This document shows, piece by piece, positions 1-6,556 of a DNA stretch of 54,429 bases; the stretch's first letter is position 1; each line of letters begins with the position of its first letter. Origin of the DNA: JAZQHR01 sp045540815. Lineage in GTDB: Bacteria; Bacillota; Clostridia; UMGS1810. Under the pieces are notes generated by a model, which was not told where the DNA came from, did not search any database, and saw nothing but the letters and a program-made list of their open reading frames with translations. The translations under genes were made by a program, and so were the position numbers. The DNA lies in the NCBI GenBank assembly GCA_045540815.1, contig JAZQHY010000067.1, positions 1 to 54,429 of the forward strand. The letters run 5' to 3'.

Positions 1-22
1 AATCTAACATTCAAAACTGCTT

Positions 23-52
23 TGCATCCAAAATTATTTTGTTTTGGATGCA
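23..52. repeat. perfect hairpin near window edge
   Basis: Perfect 11-bp inverted repeat (TGCATCCAAAA / TTTTGGATGCA) with an 8-nt loop. It lacks a clean T tract on either strand, so it is only a possible terminator or repeat end. The rest of 1-303 holds no convincing gene. It contains fragments of the 190-bp repeat family, listed separately. Confidence 0.5.
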
Positions 53-181
53 GGACGAGGAAAAATCATGCAGATATCCTGGCGGATTTCAAATGATTTT
101 GACAATGCAATGCGCCAAAACAATGCATTTTGGACATTTCATCCCTAAGAGAACGCGCCCTAGTCGTATCCTTTTTTGTTT

Positions 182-225
182 ACGTCCACCGTACGTTTTC
201 ACTCGGAAACACACCCTGTCTTTTT
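182..225 (+). repeat. right-end fragment of the 190-bp structured repeat
   Basis: Matches the right terminal part of the repeat family (CGGAAACACACCCTGTCTTT) without a left end. A further decayed end (AAACACGCACTCTGTCTTT) lies at about 265-294. Both lie downstream of the leftward DUF1492-type gene. Confidence 0.6.
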
Positions 226-303
226 AATTTGTAAACTCACACGCTGGCTTTTACGTATTTATATAAACACGCACTCTGTCTTTAATGATGATGTGCGTGT
301 ATT

Positions 304-714
304 TCACGCACATTTTTTATTTATTTCTATAAGATATCTATCGTGTTTTTTTCTCTCTGTACTGCCGTCACCGTCAAATCCCAGATGCCACGCAAGCGCT
401 TGCCATGGCATATTATTTATGTATCTTAACGAAAATATCATTCGTAGTTCTGAATCTGGAATTGACTCTATAAAGTCGTTTAATTTATCTATTGTATCAA
501 AACATTCTTTTAACTTTTTGTTGTATCTGTCTTTTAATTTTTTTATCCTGTCAGAAAAATTTGAAGCGTTTTCTAAAAATACCTTTGAACAAGGCAGACC
601 GCCAAGCGCCGTTGCAGTGGAGTTTGATAGTGCCTCGAGTTCTTCTATGCGATCAGATATAAGCTTTGCTTCGGCATTTAGTTTGGATAGTTCTTTTAGT
701 TCGTTTCTGGTCAT
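304..714 (-). CDS. DUF1492 / RinA-like phage-type regulator
   Basis: 136-residue protein. The N-terminal half is a long helical region with the 'STATALGGLPCSK' segment typical of DUF1492 proteins. The C-terminal part (about residues 88-130) looks like a sigma-70 region-4 type helix-turn-helix ('LRYINNMPWQALAWHLGF'). Relatives are found in prophages of Bacillota, where RinA/ArpU-like proteins activate late gene transcription. A strong site, AAAGGAGGG, sits 5-6 nt before the ATG. It lies 36 nt behind a cysteine-rich small ORF and probably shares its promoter at 970-998. No integrase or structural phage gene is visible, so this is either an edge of an element running off the left of the window or a remnant. 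Family assignment is fairly sure; the target is unknown. Confidence 0.72.
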   Translation of the reverse strand: MTRNELKELSKLNAEAKLISDRIEELEALSNSTATALGGLPCSKVFLENASNFSDRIKKLKDRYNKKLKECFDTIDKLNDFIESIPDSELRMIFSLRYINNMPWQALAWHLGFDGDGSTERKKHDRYLIEINKKCA

Positions 715-750
715 TTTTTGCCCTCCTTTGTGTGCTTTGAAACAATGAAC

Positions 751-864
751 TTATTTTACATAAATACAAGTTTTTGCAGAGCATTTGCAATTTTTGTGGT
801 TGAAACTCTCGCATTTCGGACACATTTTTCGTTTAACCCATTTTACTGCTAAATTTTTTTTCAT
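751..864 (-). CDS. 37-aa cysteine-rich microprotein
   Basis: Short ORF of 37 residues with a near-perfect ribosome site (AGGAGG, 8 nt before the ATG). The N terminus is very basic. It is followed by a C-P-K-C knuckle, then C-K-C and one more Cys (CxxC-x7-CxC-x4-C), a possible zinc-binding ribbon or DNA/RNA binder. It is the first gene downstream of the leftward promoter at 970-998 and precedes the DUF1492-type gene, so it would be controlled by the XRE repressor. I recognise no family. The ribosome site, position and cysteine spacing are what support it as a real gene. Confidence 0.6.
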   Translation of the reverse strand: MKKNLAVKWVKRKMCPKCESFNHKNCKCSAKTCIYVK

Positions 865-943
865 AATTTTAACCTCCTGATACTTTTAAGTACGTATTTG
901 CTTTTTTGATGCGAAAGAAATAGACTAAAGAAAACGCAGAAAT

Positions 944-959
944 TTACGAAAAACCGTAA
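944..959. promoter_or_regulatory. operator-like dyad O1
   Basis: Perfect inverted repeat TTACG-N6-CGTAA. It lies just downstream of the predicted start point of the leftward promoter. It is one of three similar sites in the divergent region and probably bound by the XRE repressor. Confidence 0.6.
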
Positions 960-969
960 TTACAAAACA

Positions 970-998
970 AATATATCACGATAAACCGTAAATGTCAA
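970..998 (-). promoter_or_regulatory. leftward sigma-A promoter
   Basis: On the minus strand TTGACA (993-998), a 17-nt spacer and TATATT (970-975) form a near-consensus promoter. Operator O2 fills the spacer. It would transcribe the microprotein and the DUF1492-type gene after an untranslated leader of about 100 nt. Confidence 0.75.
976..991. promoter_or_regulatory. operator-like dyad O2
   Basis: TCACG-N6-CGTAA, one mismatch from the O1 pattern. It sits exactly between the -35 and -10 of the leftward promoter, where a bound repressor would block RNA polymerase. Its centre is 32 bp from O1. Confidence 0.6.
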
Positions 999-1016
999 GT
1001 TAATAAAGCAAAAAAG

Positions 1017-1032
1017 TTACGAATTTTCGAAA
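1017..1032. promoter_or_regulatory. operator-like dyad O3
   Basis: TTACG-N6-CGAAA, one mismatch from the O1 pattern. It lies 6 bp upstream of the -35 of the rightward (repressor) promoter, with its centre 41 bp from O2. That position would suit autoregulation. Confidence 0.5.
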
Positions 1033-1038
1033 AAACAC

Positions 1039-1067
1039 TTGCGTTATATTGCGGAATGTGGTAAACT
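1039..1067 (+). promoter_or_regulatory. promoter of the XRE repressor gene
   Basis: TTGCGT, 17-nt spacer, TAAACT. Weaker than the opposing leftward promoter. Predicted start is about 40 nt before the ATG at 1115. Confidence 0.5.
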
Positions 1068-1114
1068 AGCGGTAGTAGGAAAATCAGGAATATTTTTATA
1101 ACACGGGGTGAGTT

Positions 1115-1516
1115 ATGAAAACAAACGAGAAAATACTTCATATTATGGAGAAAAAGGGTCTTAATACCCTTAAACTATCGCGGGCTATAGGTGAATCAAA
1201 TTCTACACTTACGGACTTTCTTAAGGGGAAGACAACAAAAATTTCACTGGATAAAGCACTGAAAATAGCTAGGGTTCTTGATGTGTCAGTTGAGTATTTG
1301 GCTGACGATGAGGTGGATGATGAAAATTACGGAAGATGGAATGATTTCACACTTTCTGATGATGAGGCGGGGATTATCACACTACTCCGACAGCTTGATA
1401 AACGTGGATACGAAACGGTCAGAAATACAATTTATCACCAGATTGCGCAGACCGATATTACTACAGGTAAAGATGATATGATAATACTTGAAAAACTGAT
1501 TGAGGAGAATATGTGA
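1115..1516 (+). CDS. XRE-family (Cro/CI-type) transcriptional repressor
   Basis: 133 residues. Residues about 5-65 form a Cro/CI helix-turn-helix: a helix with 'LSRAIGESNSTLTDFLKG', then 'SLDKALKIARVLDVSVEYL'. The C-terminal half is acidic and helical and contains no S24/LexA peptidase Ser-Lys signature, so SOS self-cleavage is not expected. GGGGTGA precedes the ATG. It is divergent from a microprotein/DUF1492 operon with three TTACG-N6-CGTAA-like dyads between, the arrangement of a phage or integrative-element immunity switch. Its stop codon overlaps the start of the DUF896 gene, which is translationally coupled. The fold is confident; the operator assignment is inferred. Confidence 0.85.
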   Translation: MKTNEKILHIMEKKGLNTLKLSRAIGESNSTLTDFLKGKTTKISLDKALKIARVLDVSVEYLADDEVDDENYGRWNDFTLSDDEAGIITLLRQLDKRGYETVRNTIYHQIAQTDITTGKDDMIILEKLIEENM

Positions 1517-1719
1517 TGGAGCAGTCAAAGCTAGAAAGAATAAATGAACTTTATAAAAAAGCAAAGGCAGAGGGGTTAACACCAGCTGAAGAAAAAGAGC
1601 AGAAGGTTCTTCGCGAGGAATATATAAAAGGGTTCCGTGCGAGTCTTCGTTCTCAACTTGATAACGTGTATGTTTTGGATAAAGACGGTAACGAGGTTAA
1701 ACTTCCAAAGAAAAAATAA
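1516..1719 (+). CDS. DUF896 (YnzC/UPF0291) family protein
   Basis: 67-residue protein of the DUF896 family, recognised by 'INELYKKAKAEGLT', 'EEKEQKVLREEYIKGFR' and 'SQLDNVYVLDKDGNEV'. The family is a short helical hairpin of unknown function; Bacillus subtilis YnzC lies in the SOS-controlled lexA-yneA-yneB-ynzC locus. The start chosen is the ATG at 1516, overlapping the upstream TGA by one base, with AGGAG at 1502-1506. A GTG three bases earlier is possible but less likely. It is in an operon with an XRE repressor. Confidence 0.85.
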   Translation: MEQSKLERINELYKKAKAEGLTPAEEKEQKVLREEYIKGFRASLRSQLDNVYVLDKDGNEVKLPKKK

Positions 1720-1721
1720 AC

Positions 1722-1780
1722 CTAAAACACTGGGGTTTTAGACAATTTTAGCCAAAACTCAACTTATGTTGATATTTTTT
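1722..1780 (+). terminator. weak terminator candidates after the DUF896 gene
   Basis: CTAAAAC/GTTTTAG hairpin (1722-1741), followed by a short TCAAC/GTTGA stem with a TATTTTTT run (about 1758-1776). Neither is strong. Confidence 0.35.
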
Positions 1781-1790
1781 CTAATTTTAG

Positions 1791-1819
1791 TTGACTTAAT
1801 TTTTCTGTTGATATATAAT
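1791..1819 (+). promoter_or_regulatory. serC-serA promoter
   Basis: TTGACT, 17-nt spacer, TATAAT. The -10 lies within a large palindrome (1811-1858) that ends at the ribosome site. Confidence 0.75.
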
Positions 1820-1858
1820 AAGTATTAACATTTAAAAATGTTAATACTTATTATATAT
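1811..1858. promoter_or_regulatory. 22-bp-arm perfect palindrome over the serC promoter
   Basis: Arms 1811-1832 and 1837-1858 are perfectly complementary (22 bp each, 4-nt loop) and entirely AT-rich. The palindrome covers the -10 box, the predicted start point and everything up to GGAGG at 1859. Because transcription would start inside the left arm, it is better explained as a DNA operator than as an RNA hairpin. Confidence 0.65.
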
Positions 1859-1872
1859 TGGAGGAATTGGTA

Positions 1873-2952
1873 ATGGAAAGAGTATATAATTTTTCGGCAG
1901 GCCCATCAATGTTGCCTCTATCGGTTCTTGAGCAGTGTGCTAAAGAAATGACAAATTACAACGGTAGCGGAATGTCCGTAATGGAAATGAGCCACCGTAG
2001 TGCAGTTTATGATGAAATAATCAAAGAAGCGGAGGCAAATCTTCGCAAGCTTATGAATATTCCAGATAATTACAAGGTTCTATTTCTACAGGGCGGAGCT
2101 TCAACACAGTTTGCAGCAGTTCCGTTAAACCTTATGAAAAACGGCAAAGCTGATTATGTAGTTTCAGGTCAGTTCTCTAAAAAGGCTTTTGACGAAGCAC
2201 AGAAATACGGCGATGCTAAATGCATAGCATCTTCAAAGGACAGAACCTTCTCTTACATACCAACTATCACACCTGATATGGTTCGTGAGGACGCAGACTA
2301 TGTTCACGTTTGCTACAACAATACAATTTTTGGTACAAAATACCCAGAAGTTCCAAACGTTGGTGATAAGGTGCTAGTTGCTGATATGTCATCTTGCATT
2401 ATTTCAGAACCTGTTGACGTTACAAAATTCGGTGTTATCTACGCAGGTGCGCAGAAGAATATGGCTCCTGCAGGTCTAACAGTTGTTATCGTTAGAGAGG
2501 ACCTTCTTGGAAATGCAAGAGAAGACATTCCTACAATGCTTAACTGGCAGGTAATGGCTGACAACGATTCTATGTACAACACACCTCCTTGCTATGCTAT
2601 CTATGTAGCAGGTCTTGTGTATAAATGGATACTTTCTCTTGGCGGACTTGAGGCTATGAAGAAAATCAACGCAGAAAAAGCCGCTATACTTTATGACTAT
2701 CTTGACTCATCAGAGCTTTTTAAACCTGGCGCAGATAAAGAATACCGTTCTATGATGAACGTTACATTTGTTACAGGTGATGAAGACCTTGACAAAAAAT
2801 TCTGCAAAGAAGCAGATGCTGCAGGCTTTAAGAACCTTAAAGGCCACAGATCAGTTGGTGGTATGAGAGCAAGCATATACAATGCTATGCCTGTAGAAGG
2901 TGTTAAAGCGCTTGTTGAATTTATGAAGAAATTTGAAGCTGAAAATAAATAA
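1873..2952 (+). CDS. serC: phosphoserine aminotransferase
   Basis: 359 residues, the usual SerC length. Converts 3-phosphohydroxypyruvate and glutamate to O-phosphoserine, with PLP as cofactor. The N terminus 'YNFSAGPSMLP' is the family signature. The PLP lysine is Lys195 in 'AGAQKN', and the 'GHRSVGGMRAS' C-terminal segment is present. The start is the ATG at 1873, preceded by GGAGG at 1859-1863; an in-frame TTG at 1858 would extend it by five residues but overlaps the ribosome site. It is 16 nt ahead of serA, so the first two serine-biosynthesis enzymes are co-transcribed from the promoter at 1791. Confidence 0.97.
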   Translation: MERVYNFSAGPSMLPLSVLEQCAKEMTNYNGSGMSVMEMSHRSAVYDEIIKEAEANLRKLMNIPDNYKVLFLQGGASTQFAAVPLNLMKNGKADYVVSGQFSKKAFDEAQKYGDAKCIASSKDRTFSYIPTITPDMVREDADYVHVCYNNTIFGTKYPEVPNVGDKVLVADMSSCIISEPVDVTKFGVIYAGAQKNMAPAGLTVVIVREDLLGNAREDIPTMLNWQVMADNDSMYNTPPCYAIYVAGLVYKWILSLGGLEAMKKINAEKAAILYDYLDSSELFKPGADKEYRSMMNVTFVTGDEDLDKKFCKEADAAGFKNLKGHRSVGGMRASIYNAMPVEGVKALVEFMKKFEAENK

Positions 2953-2968
2953 TTGAAGGTGTTAAACT

Positions 2969-4138
2969 ATGCAAAACGTATTAACTTTAAATAAAATTGC
3001 CGCTTGCGGTCTTGAAAAGCTTGACCCTAATGTGTTTGAAGTAACAGACGCTCACGATAATCCCGATGCGATTATTCTTCGTAGCTTTTCTATGCACGAA
3101 ATGGAACTAGGTGATAACCTAAAGGCTGTTGCAAGAGCAGGTGCAGGTACAAACAATATTCCTATCGACAAATGCTCAGAAAAGGGTATAGTGGTATTCA
3201 ACACTCCTGGTGCAAACGCAAACGCAGTTAAGGAGCTTGTTATAGCAGGTCTTTTCCTTGCATCACGTAAGGTTACAGACGGTATCGCGTGGGCAAAAAC
3301 TCTTATCGGCGAAGGCGATATGGTTGGAAAATTAGTCGAAAAAGGCAAGAGTCAGTTTGTTGGTCCTGAAATCACAGGCAAAACTCTTGGCGTTGTAGGA
3401 CTTGGTGCTATTGGTGCTATGGTTGCAAATGCAGCATCAGCACTTGGTATGGAAGTTATTGGTTATGACCCATATATCTCTGTTGATGCGGCTTGGAAGC
3501 TTTCAAGAAGTGTTAAAAAGGCTAATGATATAAAAGAAATTTTTGAAAAATCTGATTATATCACCCTTCATCTTCCGCTTCTTGACTCAACTAAGGGTAT
3601 GATAAACAAAGAAGCGTTCCTTGCTATGAAGAAGGGCGTTAGAATACTTAATTTCTCTCGAGGCGGACTTGTAAACAATGACGATTTAAAGGCGGCTATG
3701 GACCTTGATATCGTTGAAAGATATGTTACAGATTTCCCTGACGAGCAGGTATTACAGATGGAAAAAGCTGTATGTATCCCTCACCTTGGCGCATCTACAC
3801 CAGAGTCTGAAGATAACTGTGCTGTTATGGCGGCTATGGAACTAAACGATTTTATCATAAACGGTAATATCGTAAATTCTGTAAACTTCCCTAACTGTAC
3901 TCTTCCTAGACAGGCAGGCACTACAAGAATAACTGTTGCGCACAAGAATATTCCAAATATGCTTGCAACATTCTCAGGCGTGTGTGCTGATGACGGCATC
4001 AATATCGCAAATATGATAAATATGAGCAAAAAAGAGCTTGCATATACTATCATCGATGCTGAAGGCGACGTTGCAGAAAATATTGTAAACGACATCGCGG
4101 CAGTTGACGGCGTGCTAAAGGTTAGAGTTATAAAATAA
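2969..4138 (+). CDS. serA: D-3-phosphoglycerate dehydrogenase
   Basis: 389 residues. Oxidises 3-phosphoglycerate with NAD+, the first step of serine synthesis. The Rossmann motif GLGAIG is at 144-149. The catalytic Arg is in 'NFSRGG' (Arg231) and the catalytic His in 'PHLGAS' (His272). A C-terminal ACT domain (about 318-389) probably binds serine for feedback. This is the short SerA form without the extra intervening domain. GAAGGTG precedes the ATG. No terminator-like hairpin follows directly; a copy of the 190-bp repeat begins 15 nt after the stop. Confidence 0.96.
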   Translation: MQNVLTLNKIAACGLEKLDPNVFEVTDAHDNPDAIILRSFSMHEMELGDNLKAVARAGAGTNNIPIDKCSEKGIVVFNTPGANANAVKELVIAGLFLASRKVTDGIAWAKTLIGEGDMVGKLVEKGKSQFVGPEITGKTLGVVGLGAIGAMVANAASALGMEVIGYDPYISVDAAWKLSRSVKKANDIKEIFEKSDYITLHLPLLDSTKGMINKEAFLAMKKGVRILNFSRGGLVNNDDLKAAMDLDIVERYVTDFPDEQVLQMEKAVCIPHLGASTPESEDNCAVMAAMELNDFIINGNIVNSVNFPNCTLPRQAGTTRITVAHKNIPNMLATFSGVCADDGINIANMINMSKKELAYTIIDAEGDVAENIVNDIAAVDGVLKVRVIK

Positions 4139-4153
4139 TTTGGCAAATTTAAA

Positions 4154-4351
4154 AAGCCAGAGTGTATTCCAAAGATAAAAACTACCAATGCTACTATAGT
4201 GAGTGTTGGTAGTTTTCTGTTTTTGCAGACACTAAATATAACCACATCGTAGGCTCCCTTGTGTAAAGGGAGCTGTCAGCAAATCTGACTGAGGGATTGT
4301 GCTTGTCTGCAGTCCGCTGTCCGTTTTTACTTTGAAACACACACTGTCTTT
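4154..4351 (+). repeat. 190-bp structured repeat, copy A
   Basis: Full copy (198 bp). The ends pair over about 28 bp. An internal 11-bp stem AAAACTACCAA / TTGGTAGTTTT follows the left end, then GCAGACA / TGTCTGC encloses a core containing the small CTCCCTT hairpin repeat. Relative to other copies, C is changed to A in both ends (TTCCAAAG / TTTCAAAG), keeping them matched. It ends 5 nt before the -35 of the pdxK promoter. Confidence 0.85.
4251..4300 (+). repeat. small CTCCCTT hairpin repeat nested in copy A
   Basis: Consists of AGGCTCCCTTGTGTAAAGGG, an AGCTGTCAG stem pair and GACTGAGGGATTGT. The same unit recurs at 10999, 11156, 32746, 38219, 46595 and 52778, alone or inside other 190-bp repeats. 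Confidence 0.8.
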
Positions 4352-4355
4352 GTTG

Positions 4356-4384
4356 TTGCATTTGGCACAAAGTTATGTTATAAT
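4356..4384 (+). promoter_or_regulatory. pdxK promoter
   Basis: TTGCAT, 17-nt spacer, TATAAT. Starts immediately after repeat copy A. Confidence 0.7.
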
Positions 4385-4417
4385 ATTTTGGATGAATATT
4401 ATAAGGAGGAACTGCCA

Positions 4418-5233
4418 ATGCCAACAAACCAAATACTTGCTATAAACGACTTATCATCACTTTCAAGGTGTTCGCTTGGCGTTGCCATTCCTATCATCAC
4501 TTGTCTTGGTGTGAAATGTGCGGGCGTGCCCACTGCGATACTTTCAAGGCATACAGGAAATGATAAATATTTCTTTGACGATTACACCGATAAGATGAAA
4601 CTTATGCTTGACGATATGACAGACGATGTGTTTTCACTTATATATACAGGATTTCTCGGCTCGGAAGAGCAGATTGACATTGTTGCCGAGTTTATTGGAA
4701 ATTATAAACATAATGCAAAGGTTTTGGTTGACCCAGTTATGGGCGATGACGGTGACAAATACGATACATATACACTCGATATGTGTGACAAGATGAAAAA
4801 ACTTGTATCGATGGCGGATATCGTTACGCCGAATGTTACCGAAGCGTGCCTTCTTACAGGCGAGAAGTATGAAAGTGATTTTATCAGCACAGAAAAAGCC
4901 GAGAAAATGGCAAGAGCTATCGCAAGCCTTGGCGCAAAAGACGTTATAATCACGGGTATAAAGGAAAATGATACGGTTTCAAATTTTGTGTACACTGCCG
5001 AAACAGATAGAACAAGCGTTTTCCAAAGTCCTCTTTGCTCAGTGTACTTCAGCGGTACGGGTGACGTGTTCGCATCGGTTGTGTCTGCCTGCGTGGCAAA
5101 GGGTATCAGCATTGAAAATGCCGTTAAAAAAGCAACTGAATTTACATACACAGCTACACGCACTTCGCAGGATATGGGTATCCACCCCGTAGAAGGCATC
5201 GCAATCGAAAGCGTAATTGAATATTTGAAATAG
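4418..5233 (+). CDS. pdxK: pyridoxal/pyridoxamine kinase
   Basis: 271 residues of the ribokinase-like PdxK/PdxY family, which phosphorylates pyridoxal, pyridoxamine or pyridoxine with ATP in the B6 salvage pathway. Seen: 'VDPVMGDDGDKY' (substrate and Mg-ATP region), 'ADIVTPNVTEACLLTG', and the anion-hole/catalytic 'SGTGDVFAS' near residue 216. Start is the ATG at 4418 with AAGGAGG at 4403-4409; an upstream in-frame TTG at 4388 lies before the ribosome site. It follows serC-serA, and SerC needs PLP, which is a plausible functional link. It has its own promoter and a strong terminator. Confidence 0.9.
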   Translation: MPTNQILAINDLSSLSRCSLGVAIPIITCLGVKCAGVPTAILSRHTGNDKYFFDDYTDKMKLMLDDMTDDVFSLIYTGFLGSEEQIDIVAEFIGNYKHNAKVLVDPVMGDDGDKYDTYTLDMCDKMKKLVSMADIVTPNVTEACLLTGEKYESDFISTEKAEKMARAIASLGAKDVIITGIKENDTVSNFVYTAETDRTSVFQSPLCSVYFSGTGDVFASVVSACVAKGISIENAVKKATEFTYTATRTSQDMGIHPVEGIAIESVIEYLK

Positions 5234-5244
5234 CAACAATATGT

Positions 5245-5276
5245 AAGGAACGGTGTTTACGCAGTTCCTTTTTTTT
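5245..5276 (+). terminator. intrinsic terminator after pdxK
   Basis: AAGGAAC / GTTCCTT stem followed by a run of Ts. Confidence 0.85.
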
Positions 5277-5335
5277 ATTGGTAATTTTTTATAAAATTAA
5301 CTCAATATAGGTGGAATTATCTGTTTGTTTGTACC

Positions 5336-5364
5336 TTGCATTTAGTGCTTTAATGTGATAAAAT
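5336..5364 (+). promoter_or_regulatory. promoter of EIIC-like gene
   Basis: TTGCAT, 17-nt spacer, TAAAAT. Confidence 0.65.
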
Positions 5365-5406
5365 ATTACATAATTCTATATAGTCTATAAGAGGTGACAA
5401 TTTACA

Positions 5407-6468
5407 ATGTCAAAATTAAAAGAATTTTTTAAACGTAAAAATGTAGAAATCAGCCTTAAAAAGTATGGCATTGATGCGCTTGGTGCTATGGCGCAGGGCT
5501 TATTCGCATCGCTTTTAATCGGTACTATACTTGGTACTCTCGGTCAGCAGCTTGGTATAGACGTGCTTGTTCAGGCAGGTGACTTTGCAAAGGCGGTTAC
5601 AGGTCCTGCTATGGCGATATCAATCGCATTTGCTCTAAATGCTCCGTCGCTTGTGCTTTTTTCACTTGCGGCAGTAGGTCAGGCGGCAAATGCGCTTGGC
5701 GGTGCAGGTGGTCCGCTAGCGGTTTTGGTAGTATCAATTGTAGCGGTTGAGGTTGGTAAGCTTGTAAGCAAGGAAACAAAGATAGATATACTTGTAACAC
5801 CTATCGTAACTATACTTACAGGTGTGCTTTTATCAATTGCGGTAGCTCCTGCAATTGGAGCAGGTGCAAGCGCGGTTGGAAATGCTATTATGTGGGCAAC
5901 TGAGCAGCAACCGTTTATAATGGGTATACTTGTTTCTGTTATCGTTGGTATAGCGCTTACACTTCCTATCAGCTCGGCAGCCATTTGTGCGGCTCTTGGA
6001 CTTACAGGGCTTGCAGGCGGTGCGGCAGTTGCAGGTTGCTGTGCACAGATGGTTGGCTTTGCAGTAATGAGCTTTAGAGAAAATAAATGGGGCGGTCTTG
6101 TTGCTCAAGGTATAGGCACAAGTATGCTTCAAATGGGAAATATCGTTCGTAATCCTAAAATATGGATAGCGCCGACTTTGGCATCAGCTATTACAGGTCC
6201 TATAGCTACTTGCGTGTTTAAGCTTCAAATGAATGGGGCGGCGGTGTCATCGGGTATGGGTACTTGCGGATTTGTAGGACAGATTGGCGTGTACACAGGT
6301 TGGCTTAATGATATTGCAAACGGAGCAAAGGCCGGTATTACAGCGTTTGACTGGGCGGGACTTATCCTTATATCATTTGTTCTTCCTGCCGTGCTTACAT
6401 ATGTTATCTCTATTCCGCTAAGAAAAATCGGATGGATAAAAGAAAACGACTTAAAGCTTGATATATAA
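5407..6468 (+). CDS. PTS EIIC_2-family membrane transporter
   Basis: 353 residues, almost entirely hydrophobic and Gly/Ala-rich, with about nine membrane segments after a basic 22-residue N terminus. The pattern (N-terminal 'GIDALGAMAQGLFASLLIGTI', 'GPAMAISIAFALNAPSLV', internal 'GGAGGPLAVLVVSI') fits the EIIC-like family PTS_EIIC_2, predicted membrane permeases related to the sugar phosphotransferase system. No EIIA, EIIB or HPr gene is nearby, so it stands alone as a single-gene unit between its promoter and terminator. Substrate unknown. GAGGTGA precedes the ATG. Confidence 0.8.
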   Translation: MSKLKEFFKRKNVEISLKKYGIDALGAMAQGLFASLLIGTILGTLGQQLGIDVLVQAGDFAKAVTGPAMAISIAFALNAPSLVLFSLAAVGQAANALGGAGGPLAVLVVSIVAVEVGKLVSKETKIDILVTPIVTILTGVLLSIAVAPAIGAGASAVGNAIMWATEQQPFIMGILVSVIVGIALTLPISSAAICAALGLTGLAGGAAVAGCCAQMVGFAVMSFRENKWGGLVAQGIGTSMLQMGNIVRNPKIWIAPTLASAITGPIATCVFKLQMNGAAVSSGMGTCGFVGQIGVYTGWLNDIANGAKAGITAFDWAGLILISFVLPAVLTYVISIPLRKIGWIKENDLKLDI

Positions 6469-6474
6469 AAAAGT

Positions 6475-6501
6475 AAGGAACGGTTTATCCGTTCCTTTTT
6501 C
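6475..6501 (+). terminator. intrinsic terminator
   Basis: AAGGAACGG / CCGTTCCTT stem followed by T run. Confidence 0.85.
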
Positions 6502-6503
6502 TA

Positions 6504-6532
6504 TTGCAATTATTTTTGAAATCATTTATAAT
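6504..6532 (+). promoter_or_regulatory. promoter of lipoprotein gene
   Basis: TTGCAA, 17-nt spacer, TATAAT. Confidence 0.7.
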
Positions 6533-6556
6533 AATAAGTATAAATGAGGTGAAATT

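Noticed and set aside
39..227. 62-aa plus-strand ORF at the left edge
   Set aside because: No ribosome site. It overlaps a hairpin and a repeat fragment, and its residues show no domain-like pattern.
1720..1872. T-box or riboswitch upstream of serC
   Set aside because: The leader after the predicted start point is under 50 nt and consists of the palindrome. There is no T-box motif or specifier structure.
5833..6132. 99-aa minus-strand ORF inside the EIIC-like gene, and similar antisense ORFs over tsf, cdsA, infB and pnp
   Set aside because: They are frame shadows of well-identified genes, lacking ribosome sites and showing skewed compositions such as Cys/Tyr/Asn-rich runs.
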